A stretch of 64,000 nt of DNA from Arion vulgaris (GCA_020796225.1 CM036754.1:42197779-42261778), one strand, 5' to 3'; positions 21,385-32,500 are shown, numbered from the stretch's first letter. The notes: generated by a model not told the origin, from the sequence alone. Translations and numbers: made by a program.

Positions 21385-22295
21385 CCCATATATCTCCATT
21401 TATCTACTGTCCCTGCGATGTTCACTGTCCCATATATCTCCATTTATCTACTGTCCCTGCGATGTTCACTGTCCCATATATCTCCATTTATCTACTGTCC
21501 CTCGATGTTCACTGTCCATATATCTCCATTTATCTACTGTCCCTCGATGTTCACTGTCCATATATCTCCATTTATCTACTGTCCCTGCGATGTTCACTGT
21601 CCCATATATCTCCATTTATCTACTGTCCCTGCGATGTTCACTGTCCCATATATCTCCATTTATCTACTGTCCCTGCGATGTTCACTGTCCCATATATCTC
21701 CATTTATCTACTGTCCCTGCGATGTTCACTGTCCCATATATCGCCATTTATCTACTGTCCCTGCGATGTTCACTGTCCCATATATCTCCATTTATCTACT
21801 GTCCTGCGATGTTCACTGCCCATATATCTCCATTTATCTACTGTCCCTGCGATGTTCACTGTCCCATATATCTCCATTTATCTACTGTCCCTGCGATGTT
21901 CACTGTCCCATATATCTCCATTTATCTACTGTCCCTGCGATGTTCACTGTCCCATATATCTCCATTTATCTACTGTCCCTGCGATGTTCACTGTCCATAT
22001 ATCTCCATTTATCTACTGTCCTGGATGTTCACTGTCCCATATATCTCCATTTATCTACTGTCCCTGCGATGTTCACTGTCCCATATATCTCCATTTATCT
22101 ACTGTCCCTGCGATGTTCACTGTCCATATATCTCCATTTATCTACTGTCCCTGCGATGTTCACTGTCCCATATATCTCCATTTATCTACTGTCCTGCGAT
22201 GTTCACTGTCCATATATCTCCATTTATCTACTGTCCCTGCGATGTTCACTGTCCCATATATCTCCATTTATCTACTGTCCCTGCGATGTTCACTG
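21385..22295. repeat. 44-bp tandem array
   Basis: About 21 units of 'catatatctccatttatcta' + 'ctgtccctgcgatgttcactgtcc' with frequent one-base losses in C runs. All three plus frames are open for more than 320 codons because the unit has no stop; this is not evidence of coding. Confidence 0.95.
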
Positions 22296-22479
22296 TATTG
22301 CATATTTTGCCAACCTTTCCTTTCTCATCTTAAAGGCATGTCCAATCCCTTGATGCTTTTGTATCTCTTTATTTATTCTCGGGGTCGCTGATAGCAAATG
22401 TAATAATGCTCTGCGCTTGTGACCACGTGACAAATAAACTCCGGGGCTCGAGGTCAGTTTAGTTCACACAAAATCTCGT

Positions 22480-22905
22480 TGTATACATGTTGCTCGGTTG
22501 AACTACACGCATTGGTTGTATGCATGTTGCTCGGTTGAACTACAGGTTGTATGCATGTTGCTCGGTTGAACTACACGCATTGGTTGTATGCATGTTGCTC
22601 GGTTGAACTACAGGTTGTATGCATGTTGCTCGGTTGAACTACACGCATTGGTTGTATGCATGTTGCTCGGTTGAACTACAGGTTGTATGCATGTTGCTCG
22701 GTTGAACTACACGCATTGGTTGTATGCATGTTGCTCGGTTGAACTACAGGTTGTATGCATGTTGCTCGGTTGAACTACAGGTTGTATGTATGTTGCTCGG
22801 TTGAACTACAGGTTGTAAGCATGTTGCTCGGTTGAACTACAGGTTGTATGCATGTTGCTCGGTTGAACTACAGGTTGTATGCATGTTGCTCGGTTGAACT
22901 ACACG
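22480..22905. repeat. 31/37-bp tandem array, alternating at its start
   Basis: Units 'ggttgtatgcatgttgctcg' + 'gttgaactaca' come in a 31-bp form and a 37-bp form with 'cgcatt' added. The first eight alternate long and short, then only short units follow. Confidence 0.93.
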
Positions 22906-23194
22906 TAAACCTGATTCTGTACTTGGGGATCTAAATTACAAGTATCTCTGAAATCGGAATAAGGCTCGCCTGCAAGGTGAGGGACACTTGAGATAAGGTA
23001 AGCAAACCTTCATGCAAAAATCCGTCAAATGCCCATAAGTGCACGCCTATATGGTGGGGACACTGCTACAATGAAAGCAGGTCTTGACGCAAAAATCAGT
23101 CAGAAGCACTATACCAGACCTACTAACTGCACCTGAAATCATATCGGATGAACGCAAGAATAAGTAGAAGAAGACGCTATAATTGTACCTGCTT

Positions 23195-23445
23195 TTCTTC
23201 AAACGCTCCATACCGACCACTAGCTAACCAATCTTTGTGACTTGTATGTGATCCGAACCTAAGAGCGATTGAACGTTGTGCCAGTTATGCGTCTACAAGT
23301 AGACCAGTACATCCGATTTCTGTGACGCTTTTTATTTACTAGGGTAGCTTCCTAGGTCCCTACCTCAGTCGCCTCTTACAGCCTTCCTTGTAGGTCACAG
23401 TGTTACTATTCTTTGCTCTCCTCGCGAGCCTCGACAACACACAGA
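23195..23445 (-). mobile_element. SINE-A copy
   Basis: Minus-strand copy with 'caaacgctccataccgacca', 'aagagcgattgaacgttg', 'tttttatttactaggg' and 'cttgtaggtcacagtg'. Confidence 0.86.
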
Positions 23446-23512
23446 CGTAATTGCGCCTGAATTTATAGCAGACGTAGGAAGAAAATGGAGAAAAACGTAA
23501 AGAACTACAAAC

Positions 23513-23725
23513 CTGAGATTAATACGTCACTTATAATCTCCTGACTGTTGTTGAGTTGCTCCTCACACACATCATCGCTATCTTCTTTAGTTTCTGTGTA
23601 GTTCCCAACTTGTACTTTTATCTTTCTTACAACATTCTCATCTGTCTTGTTTCTTTTATCGCAGTCATTCTCACTTACTATTGGTTGATCCATTACCGGA
23701 AGCTTACTCACAGGAAGTGACCCAG
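23513..23725 (-). CDS. Putative internal exon (phase 1-1), unknown protein
   Basis: 213 nt on the minus strand between a good acceptor (pyrimidine-rich, 'gtttcggtttcag|CT' before 23725) and the donor 'CTCAG|gtttgt' after 23513. Read as 2 nt + 70 codons + 1 nt it is open. The peptide is non-repetitive and charged, with MDQPIVSENDCDKRNKTDEN, RKIKVQVGNYTETKEDSDD and 'EEQLNNSQEIISDVLIS'. High Glu/Asp/Asn content and absence of hydrophobic runs suggest a soluble or disordered segment. It shares phase and the GTTTGT donor with the exon at 12524-12679, which fits one gene read from right to left. I do not recognise a family. The ATG/GTG inside it is not a convincing start, as the open frame extends to the acceptor. 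Confidence 0.6.
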
Positions 23726-23842
23726 CTGAAACCGAAACAAAAAAAACAATATTAAATTAACAATAAAAAATGTAATTCTTCTAAGAAAAATGTAATAAAA
23801 TTGACAAATTAATAATTTGAAAATGTGTAAATTTAGTTATTA

Positions 23843-24078
23843 GTCAAGATTGCACAGTGTGTATGTTAGACAGAAACACAGACTTCAAAGCACATCCTGC
23901 AGTCATGTCCATCATTCATACACCAACAGAACAAAACATGGCTTCATGAACTAAGCATAGAGCAAGCTAAAAACTATTGAGAATTCCAACTGACATGCAT
24001 TTTCATAGAGGCAACCCATCTCATGTTTTAGACCAGCATATGAAGCCGAACACAAGAAGAAGAAAGAAGAAGAAATCC
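23843..24078 (+). mobile_element. LINE-N, 5'-truncated 3' end
   Basis: Aligns over about 235 bp with 28688-28922: 'acagaaacacagacttca', 'cacatcctgcagtcatgtcc', 'catagaggcaaccca' and an (AAG)n tail at 24054-24078. It contains only the cysteine motif after RNase H and the 3' UTR. Confidence 0.9.
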
Positions 24079-24229
24079 GAATTTAAAACCAACATTTGTT
24101 GGACTGTTTGTTTTGTGATGTTGGTGATTAAAGCTTCTTTCAGCCGAGGCACGAACCTTTCAACCTTAAAAATTGTCTTTTTGGTTATATCATGGTGTGT
24201 AGTCCTACAAATACGTGTAAAAGTCACAC

Positions 24230-24485
24230 TATGTCATCTATCCATACTTTTCGTCGTCTTCCGTTTGCATTCTGTCATGATGTTCTGTTGTAGACAAACT
24301 CTGCATAAAGTGGAGTTTTGTTGCATTCTTAATAATTGACTGAAACACTTCATTCTTTGTTTCTCAGTGCAAGGTTGTGTCCCAACTTTCTTATGCTGAT
24401 GTTGATGGCTCAGTATTTTCTGGTAACTTTTCGTAGGCATCGCATTTCACATGTCATTTTTGTTGCGTTTGTGTTTATCATACCA
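24230..24485 (-). mobile_element. LINE-R1 fragment
   Basis: Reverse match to the R1 copies at 31.75-31.9 kb and 29.8-29.95 kb ('cttatgctgatgttg', 'ggtaacttttcg', 'gcgcatttcac'-like). Only the C-terminal RT region remains. Confidence 0.8.
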
Positions 24486-24492
24486 ATCAATC

Positions 24493-24744
24493 CGCCCGAG
24501 TGGTTACCAGGGCCCAAATTTGGAGTGTAAATAATAGAACCACTGTTACCTGCCATGCATGTCGTAAGAGTTGACTAAGGAGGTTTGGATGAAATCGGAT
24601 GCATGTGTCCTAAACGTGTAGAAGTCTATGCGTTTAGGGCCTACCAAACCAATGTGCAACGTATACACGTTCTTGGCAAAGATCAAACATATCACAAAGA
24701 GTGGATTAAAATTGGTCGTAAAGAACGAACGCAAAGAAGAAGAT

Positions 24745-24745
<1 letters not shown>
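24493..24745 (+). mobile_element. SINE-B copy, complete
   Basis: Runs from 'cgcccgagtggttaccaggg' (A-box-like) through 'gcatgtcgtaagag', 'ctaaacgtgtagaagt' and 'ggcaaagatcaa' to 'gaacgaacgcaaagaagaag'. It shares blocks with SINE-A in both head and tail. A (CAAT)n array starts right at its tail. Confidence 0.88.
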
Positions 24746-24746
<1 letters not shown>

Positions 24747-24793
<47 letters not shown>

Positions 24794-24985
24794 CCAACCA
24801 ATCAATCAATCAATCAATCAAATGATGCTTCTATCAATCAATCTATCAATCTCTCAAATGATGTTTCTAACAATCAATCAATCAATTCCTCAAATGATAC
24901 TTCTACCAATCAATCAATTCCTCAAATGATGCTTCTACCAATCAATCAATCCCTCAAATGATGCAATCAATCAATCAATCAAATC
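24747..24985. repeat. (CAAT)n microsatellite and derived larger units
   Basis: Pure (caat)n to about 24820, then units of about 40 bp ('aaatgatgcttctatcaatc', 'cctcaaatgatgc') containing shorter CAAT runs. Confidence 0.93.
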
Positions 24986-24989
24986 ATGT

Positions 24990-25505
24990 ACTTTAGTCTT
25001 CTTAATATCAATAAATATATCTTTTGTACCAAAAAATAAAAAAAAAATAATCCCTGGAATCTTGGTAAAAACTAAAATTAAAAAAACAAGCCATTATCTG
25101 AAGATATAACACAGCAGTACCCACAATCCCCACATCTCACGAGACAAGATTAAACAAAACATAAAACAGAACAGAAACAGGAACAATTAATTCATGTAAC
25201 CAAAATAGAACTTATTTCACGAGAAGGAGGTGGGAGGGAAGGGGGTAGGGGGGTGGATGTTAAAAATAACTTAGGTCGTTCTCAACATTTGATTCCGGTT
25301 GGACATAATTACACTTGTTGCTATTCCACAAATAGAAAATAGAATGAAAAATGTGAAGAAATTCTATCTGTTTGTGCTATCTTTAATCTCATATGTCCCA
25401 TTTACCATCTATTTTTATCTCTCGTGTGAGAGGATGTATGTGATTGTGTCTATGTTGAGATTTCAAGAATACTTGATGAAGGAGAAGGTTTATGTCCATA
25501 GCGTA
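24990..25505. other. Unassigned stretch with a G-quadruplex motif
   Basis: No gene or element recognised. At 25232-25253 the plus strand reads G3-A-G3-AA-G5-TA-G6, which satisfies the usual G-quadruplex pattern with very short loops. Confidence 0.6.
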
Positions 25506-25506
25506 T

Positions 25507-26007
25507 AGCGTATATTTTAATTATTTATGTAAAGTATTTTATATGTTTTAATTATTTATGTAAAGTATTTTATATGTTTTAATTATTTATGTAAAGTATT
25601 TTATATGTTTTAATTATTTATGTAAAGTATTTTATATGTTTTAATTATTTATGTAAAGTATTTTATATGTTTTAATTATTTATGTAAAGTATTTTATATG
25701 TTTTAATTATTTATGTATAAGTTTTTATATGTTTTAATTATTTATGTAAAGTATTTTATATGTTTTAATTATTTATGTAAAGTATTTTCTATGTTTTAAT
25801 TATTTATGTAAAGTATTTTATATGTTTTAATTATTTATGTAAAGTATTTTATATGTTTTAATTATTTATGTAAAGTATTTTCTATGTTTTAATTATTTAT
25901 GTAAAGTATTTTATATGTTTTAATTATTTATGTAAAGTATTTTATATGTTTTAATTATTTATGTAAAGTATTTTATATGTTTTAATTATTTATGTAAAGT
26001 ATTTTCA
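25507..26007. repeat. 31-bp AT-rich tandem array
   Basis: About 16 units of 'taaagtattttatatgtttt' + 'aattatttatg'. Very homogeneous, which suggests recent expansion or conversion. Confidence 0.96.
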
Positions 26008-26539
26008 ATTGAGAGAATTATTTAACTAGTTAGATTTGGAATTAAAATAGTTTGATAAGAAATGTTATCTGTCCTTGCTGTCATTCGCTCGAAATATTAT
26101 CTTTATATTTAATTTTGTATTTTGTATAAACTTTGTGGAACAAGACCCATCTGACACAAATGTCACAGAACACAACAAACACCAAGCCATATACAGAAAA
26201 GAAAAACTCACATGCATTAGGAAAAGTTGGCAGGAAAAAACAGCAACACTAAACATGGAAAAAGACAGCACAAAACTATGGCAGCTTGTAAAGAGCCTAA
26301 AGGAAGAAAACACCACCAGCCATGCCTGCACAGTCATAGAAGAAGGAGGGAAAACCTACACGGGCAAAATAGCTGCAAAAATTCTTGCGGATGACTTTGC
26401 AAAAGAAAAGCAACATACATATGTCCAAAATCAAAATCAGGAAACAAAAAAACTAAAAAAATAAACAAACAACTTGCAGACAAACAAGACACAATGAACA
26501 AACCTTTTCTCTCAAAGAACTGGACAGCGCAATAAAAAA

Positions 26540-27560
26540 AAAAAAGAAAAAAAAAGGCACCAGGACCAGATGGGGTGACAAACGAAATGATAATAAACCT
26601 AGGAACAGGTGGCAGACAACATCTCCTGGACCTGATAAACCAATCTTGGATGCAAGGAGTATATCCAAAAGAATGGAAGGAGGCGGAAATAATCCCTATA
26701 GCAAAAAAGGCAAGTCCAAGGAAAACAAAGAAAGCTACCGTCTCATAAGCCTCCTCAGCTGCCTTGGGAAAACAATGGAGCGGCTCGTAAACAACAGGCT
26801 GCTTAACTTTCTAGAAGAAAAGAAAATACTTGATGACTGCCAATCAGGCTTCAGAAAACACAGAAGCACAGATGACCAAACCACCTATCTTGCCCAAGAA
26901 ATTGAAGATGCCTTCCAGAATAAACACAAGCTGCTGGCCACCTTCTTCGATCTGACTAAAGCCTTCGACAAAGTCTGGAAAAAAAAACTCCTGCTAAAAC
27001 TAGCACACAGCAGGATCAAAGGTCACATGTCACATGGATCAGAGATTTCCTACACAGACGATGTGCAAGAGTCAAACTGGAAGGACACAGAAGCAAGCTG
27101 GACAGACTAGATGATGGGATTCCACAGGGAAGTGCAATATCTCCTACACTCTTCATCCTTTTTATCAATGATCTCCCCAAACAATTTACATCTAACATTC
27201 ACAAGGCACTCCATGCAGATGACTTGGCCATATGGACCCAAACAGAATATATAGGAACTGCCAAGATCAGAATGCAATGAGCCATAAATGCAGTAAAGAA
27301 ATGGGCAGACACTTGGGGGTCACAATAAACCAAAACAAGACAGTGTCAACACTGTTCTCACTCTCTACAAAACCTGAACAAGTCGACTTATACCTGGACA
27401 ACAAACCACTACCAAAGGAGGATAATCCTACCTATCTAGGAATAAAATTTGACAAAAGACTCACATGGGGTCCCCACATAGAAAACACAAAGAGAAAGCC
27501 ACAATAAGATTAAGACTCATGAAAAAACTAGTAGGAACCCACTGAGGCGCAGATGCAAAC
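26540..27560 (+). pseudogene. Reverse transcriptase domain of LINE-N, frameshifted
   Basis: Motifs in order: KAPGPDGVTNEM (about 26556), YPKEWKEAEIIPI, SYRLISLLSCLGKTMERLV, 'DDCQSGFRKHRSTDDQ', FFDLTKAFDKVW (first catalytic Asp), then after a frameshift near 27020 GIPQGSAISPTLF, and HADDLAIW (27215), where the two catalytic Asp residues stand. YLGIKFDKRLTWGPHI follows. The catalytic residues are intact, but the reading frame changes near 27020, 27270 and 27505. The role would be target-primed reverse transcription. Confidence 0.9.
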
Positions 27561-28059
27561 ACTACACGCCAAATATACACAGGATATGTACGTTCAAAAC
27601 TGGAGTATGGCACAGGAGCCTACACAACCGCAGCACAAGCAAATCTACAAAAGCTAGATAAAATACAGAACACAGGCCTCAGAATCATCACCGGAGGTCT
27701 GAAGTACACAAATAAAGAGCTGAAGCAACTGCTGGCATTGAGAGCCTGGGACGACGCAGGAACAAAAAATACTCACACTATCAGGAAAGTTCAAACGCAC
27801 AGAAAATAACCCCATGCACCAAACAATCAACGAACCAACCAAAAACCGCACAAAAAGACACAACTTCCATCACTTGTCAAAATCACTCTCTGCAAAAAAC
27901 ATGGACATCCTCTCAAAGACCCAGCAACTGGAAATGATAGTACCATTCAACAACACAGACCTACAGCCTCAACTCACAGTGATAACAACAATTCCAAATG
28001 TAGACAAAAGGGTGAAGAAACAGGTCCCATCTTGAAAGCAAAGACACTAGAACACATTG

Positions 28060-28837
28060 ACACCTCATACCCCCATCCAGAGTGGACCCATATATACACA
28101 GACGGATCATCAGACACGACAGTGAGGAAAGGAGGGGCCGGAACCAGCATCATACTCCAAGACGGCACCACACTAAAAAATTCAAGTGCCATTGGAGAAC
28201 TCTCAACACATTTTAGAGCCGAACAACAGGCAATTGTGGATGCCTCAAAATACTGCAGCAAAGAAACATCCAAAACAACAAACTTGTCTTCCTTTGCGAC
28301 TGCTTGTCAGTCCTGCAGGCCACACAAAGGGAACCACAAGATAACATGGAAAGAGAGCTAACACTACAGCTAAACAAGCTCTCAGAACACAACAAAATTA
28401 TTCTCCAGTGGATACCAGCCCACTGTGGCATACCAGGAAATGAGAGAGCAGACATGCTGGCTAAGGATGGAACAAAACTTACACAACAGAAACACCCAGT
28501 ATCACTAACAGAAATCAAGACACATATCAAAAGAAAGTACAAAGAGGTATGGAGGCAACACACCCACAGCAAACACCCACAAGATCCCATCAGCAGACTA
28601 AACAGAAAACAGCACACAACAATCTTTCGCCTAAGAACAGGTCACTGCAGGCTCAACCACCACATGAACAGAATAAAGCCTGCTCAGACTGCACAGTGTG
28701 CATGCCAGACAGAAACACAGACTCCAGAGCACATCCTGCAGGCATGTCCATCATACATACACCAACGAAATGAAACATGGCCTTATGAACAAAACTTACA
28801 GACCAAGCTATGGGAACTCTCGAAGAACTCCAACTGA
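28060..28837 (+). pseudogene. RNase H and cysteine tail of LINE-N, frameshifted
   Basis: IYTDGSSD (first Asp of the RNase H active site) with the K-G-G-A-G that follows, then FRAEQQAIVDA (Glu), a frameshift near 28290, the D-C-L-S-V-L-Q-A segment (Asp), and WIPAHCGIPGNERADMLAK (His and last Asp). Then FRLRTGHCRLNHHMNRI, C-x-C, TPEHILQACP and ETWP, a tail typical of this LINE group. All four acidic positions are visible across the shift. Probably recently inactive. Confidence 0.88.
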
Positions 28838-29479
28838 CATGCAGCTTCATAGAGGCAACCCAACTCATGATTTAGACGAGCATACGAAACCGAACTCAAA
28901 GAAGAAGAAGAAGAAGAAGTATAAACTTCGAGGCCACAGGCGCAAAAAAACACAAAAGGACATTTCCTCGCCAGTGAACTGGTACTGATCAAGACCCTAC
29001 CCTACCTCCTCGTGGTTTCCCTGGAAACAGATAGAGGATTCTGTCTGACTAAGTGGGTAGGGATCGAGGGAGAGCTACTCTGGTATAGGTAGTAGTGCAA
29101 GCGCAGTCACGTCGCTCAAGTACAAAATCATAAAGGAGTGTACGCATCTCCTGGCCAAAGTTCAACGGAAAAATGCGAAGTAAATGTAAGAAGTAACAAG
29201 GCACGAGTCGTTGTAAACATATATTCACGTCCCATGAGTTATTGGTTGCACCAAAATTGCCAGCTCTCGGCAAGAATAATTGAGAACGATGTAACGTATC
29301 GTAGCGACACAAGGGAAGATTGCAGTAAACTCCGTATAGGAGGCCAATTGCAGATACATTTATTGAATAAGGTTGGCCGAAAGCAAATCCTAAAATTTCA
29401 TTCTTGTGCATAACGGAACTGCCTTCCTTGGAATAATTGGGCTTGGTACTGTTGCACGAGCGCAAAATGTAAAGTTGCG

Positions 29480-29690
29480 TTTTGTACCGGGAAAAATGGC
29501 ACCTCTGATGTGGCATGTGGTCAACATCACGTCCACATCCTTTACTTTCCAGTGTTTTTCTGGTACCCAATTGAGGCTGGTTTGACATGAAAGCCGTTAC
29601 GGTCGGGAAAATATTATACTGGCGAATTGAACCCGGATCCCGCGCATATGAAGCGAGTTCACTAACAACTTCGCTATTGCGGCTGTCAAT
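29480..29690 (-). mobile_element. SINE-T copy
   Basis: On the minus strand a tRNA-like head carries 'gtgaactcgcttcatatg' and the B box 'ccgggttcaattcgcc', then 'ccgaccgtaacggc' and 'ccagcctcaattggg'. The same order is found around 59.96-60.42 kb. A 179-codon open frame at 29588-29049 overlaps it and has no recognisable motif. Confidence 0.7.
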
Positions 29691-29778
29691 GGATACTTTA
29701 CCTTACCAAAAAGTGTCATGTAGACTAGTGGATGATATGAGACATCTTATTTCGCCTTTAATTGGGGGTTCTCATATC

Positions 29779-30126
29779 ACGCGAAAAGTTACCAACAACA
29801 CCAGAAAGACAGTCACCAACATCAACATAGGAAGAAAGTTGGCACAGAACCTTGCTTGAATTACATTGAGAAACAAAGAATGAAGTGGTTTTTCCGCTTA
29901 ATAAGAATACATCCAAATTCCACAGTAAACAGAGTTTTCTAGAATAGAACATCAGGAAAGAAAGCAAGAGGAAGACCACGAAAAAAGATGGTTAAATGGT
30001 ATAGCAGAATCCTGTCAAAGAGCAAAAATAACAATCACCCAAGCCACCAAAACAGCGCAAGTCAAAAACAGAAAACCACGACTCTGGACAACAATCCGGT
30101 AGCAATGTGACGACAAAAGAAGAAGA
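29779..30126 (+). mobile_element. LINE-R1 3' fragment with AAG tail
   Basis: From 'aaagttaccaacaacaccag' to 'gacaaaagaagaagaag'. Includes the basic G-K-K-A-R-G-R-P-R-K segment and the W-Y-S-R-I-L-S-K segment of the RTE-like C-terminus. Reverse copies lie at 31.5 and 24.2 kb, a plus copy at 55.6 kb. Confidence 0.82.
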
Positions 30127-30194
30127 AGATCATATTTCGTCACCCAGAATACATAATAGTTTAGTTTACTGGTCAGATCATTATTGATTCTTGA

Positions 30195-30345
30195 TCAAGT
30201 TTGATACATACTGATCTTTGTGTTGGGAAAAATACTGATCTTTGTGTTGGAAACATACTGATCTTTGTATTGGAAACATACTAATCTTTGTATTGGAAAC
30301 ATACTGATCTTTGTGTTGGAAACATACTGATCTTTGTGTTGCAGT
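30195..30345. repeat. 23-bp tandem array
   Basis: Six to seven units of 'gaaacatactgatctttgtg' + 'ttg'. Confidence 0.92.
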
Positions 30346-31024
30346 ATTGACATCCAGAACACAGAATGCCTGAGAGAAATACAAGTATAGAAAGAGCGAA
30401 ACAGAAATCGATTGCAGGCGGTAGAAGGAAGGAAACTAACAAATAATAACTTTCCGTTTCCTAGAAATGCACCCTCTCCTCAATCCCCGTCCTCTAACAT
30501 TTTACACATCTCTGTATCATAGTGGTCTCAAGCCAAGAGTGCTGAGGAAAGGATGGGGAAGGGGGATCAATGATCAAAATTACTTTAAAAAATGATAAAT
30601 TGCACACTTCAACGAAGAAGATTTTCAATAAATTTGATCAGAAATGGAAGAAAAAATTAGTTTTTATTTTGTTCAATATCAGCACATTTCAAGGGACATA
30701 ACTAGACATAATTAGCTCAATTGAGAAGACAGGGGAAATAATACGGTGAATAGTTTGGGGGAAAATGGTGGACTTTGCCTGATACAACAAACGTTATGTG
30801 TTCAATTTCTTTCTGACATTTTAAGTGAGTTAGCCTTTCTTATTCTTGATGGAGCACATTACTATAACTTTCATTCATTACATATTTGATATTTGAATGT
30901 CTTCAAGATGGAGCATATGAGTACAGTTGTCAAGACATCACAGATTATCCCCCCTTGGTACTTAGTTTTATATATATAAATTCGATAAATTCTGCGAAAA
31001 AAAGTTCATTCTTATTTGTTTATG

Positions 31025-31525
31025 TTTTATTGGCATACACGCCCTAATATAACCAAACAAAGACTTGATCTTCTTCTTCTACTTTGTTGGCATACACGCC
31101 CTAATATAACCAAACAAAGACTTGATCTTCTTTTTTGTTGACATACACGCCCTAATATAACCAAACAAAGACTTGATCTTCGTTTTTGTTGACATACACG
31201 CCCTAATATAACCAAACAAAGACTTGATCTTCTTCTTCTTCTTCTTTGTTGCATACACCTAATATAACCAAACAAAGACTTGATCTCTTCTTCTTCTTTG
31301 TTGGCATCACAACCCCTAATATAACCAAACAAAGACTTGATCTTCGTTTTTGTTGACATACACGCCCTAATATAACCAAACAAAGACTTGTTCTTCTTCT
31401 TCTTCTTTGTTGGCATACACGCCCTAATATAACCAAACAAAGACTTGATCTTCTTCTTCTACTTTGTTGGCATACACGCCCTAATATAACCAAACAAAGA
31501 CTTGATCTTCTTCTTCTTCTACTTT
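31025..31525. repeat. 45-57-bp array at a LINE-R1 tail
   Basis: About nine units of 'ttggcatacacgccctaata' + 'taaccaaacaaagacttgat' + (ctt)n of variable length. The (CTT)n part is the reversed (AAG)n tail of the LINE-R1 copy that starts at 31526, so the unit joins LINE tail and target DNA. Some units have lost bases ('gttgcatacacc'). Confidence 0.93.
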
Positions 31526-32165
31526 CTTGTATTGTCACACTGTTACCAAGATGTTGCCCTGTGTCGTAGTTTTCTGTTTCTGTCTTGAGCTGTTCTGGTG
31601 GCTTGGGTGATTGTTATTTTTGTTTTTGACAGGATTCTGCTATACCATCTAACTATCTTTTTCATGGTCTTCCTCTCGCCTTCTTTCCTTATGTTCTATT
31701 CTAGAAGACTCGGTAGACTGTGGAGTTTGGATGCATTGTTATTAAATGTCCAAACCACTTCATTCTTTGTGTCTCAATGTATTCAAGCAAGGTTCTGTGC
31801 CAACATTCTTTCTTATGCTGATGTTGGTGACTCTGTCTTTTCTGGTGTTGTTGGTAACTTTTCGCAGGCAGCGCATTTCACAGGTAGTTATGTTTTGCGA
31901 CTGCGCTTTGCTCATTGTCCATGTTTGGAACTGGTAACACAAAGTAGGTATAAAAATGCTGTTGATCATCTGTTGTTTAGCAGCCTGTGAAATTTTGGGG
32001 TGCCTTAACAATGGGGCTAGCTGGTAGGTTAGAGCATTTGCTTTTTGCACTATAGTCTCTATCTCTCTGTCTAGTCTTCCGTCTTCTGTGTATATGCGTC
32101 TTAAGTATTTGAATTCTTTCACTTGGTTGATTGTAGTGTCATTGACATGGATGTCTAGTTTCATT
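31526..32165 (-). mobile_element. LINE-R1 RT C-terminal half
   Basis: A continuous 134-codon minus frame (32164-31760) reads VKEFKYLRRIYTEDGRLDRE, then ANALTYQLAPLLRHPKIS, SIFIPTLCYQFQTWTM and TCEMRCLRKVTNNTRKDRV. This is the region following the RT catalytic core in RTE-like LINEs. 31526-31750 holds the basic C-terminus. It is the best-preserved R1 piece here, 5' truncated at about 32165. Confidence 0.87.
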
Positions 32166-32380
32166 TTCAGTGTGGAATATTTTCATTGCACTCCGGACAT
32201 GTCCATTGGTGCTCCGATCTCCTTCGTAATATCTCCAACAGCGTCCAACGACTGATCGTAACAGTACGATTTTGATTGACGAGCCTACTCATGTACCTGT
32301 TATGCTGTTCTTTTCTTGCTACTCCAATCTTCAAACCGAACTCCTGCAATCTAATAATTTCTAGTTTGTCTAGCATGTTT
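32166..32380 (-). mobile_element. LINE fragment (finger-like C-terminal segment)
   Basis: Minus frame 32376-32167: 'RLQEFGLKIGVARKEQHNRY', then RLVNQNRTVTISRWTLLEIL and CPECNENIPH. A degraded relative of the same segment is at 49345-49195 (TVSRWTLLETL). The C-x-x-C could be part of a small zinc motif. LINE family not certain. Confidence 0.6.
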
Positions 32381-32500
32381 GAAAGAGGTATGCCACGACT
32401 TTTATCTCCTACATGATAAACAAATAAACAATTCTCTTGAGGAAGTTATTGATAAATTTGTCTATGTTTGCAATATTTGCCTAAGACAAATTAGTGAAAA
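32379..32500 (+). other. Short open segment with C-x-x-C, unassigned
   Basis: The plus frame reads EVCHDFYLLHDKQINNSLEE then 'YVCNICLRQISEKTIE' before LINE-R3 sequence begins at about 32505. The C-H and C-x-x-C spacing could be a fragment of a Helitron- or other TE-encoded protein, but I cannot place it. Confidence 0.3.

Larger units (their letters stand above)
26095..28922 (+). mobile_element. LINE-N: I/Nimb/Ingi-like LINE with RT and RNase H, 5' truncated
   Basis: The longest element in the window. Order: C-terminal part of the endonuclease-RT linker (26146-26460), reverse transcriptase (about 26540-27560), thumb/connection (27570-27800), RNase H (28060-28480), a C-terminal cysteine motif (28620-28770), a short 3' UTR and an (AAG)n tail at 28895-28922. 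The endonuclease is absent, so the copy is 5' truncated. Several frameshifts and stops make it inactive. RNase H downstream of RT is known in I-superfamily LINEs (I, Nimb, Ingi, Jockey relatives); the clade is my inference. Confidence 0.92.

Noticed and set aside
29049..29588. 179-codon minus-strand frame
   Set aside because: Overlaps a SINE-T copy, has no motif, and its composition is not clearly protein-like.
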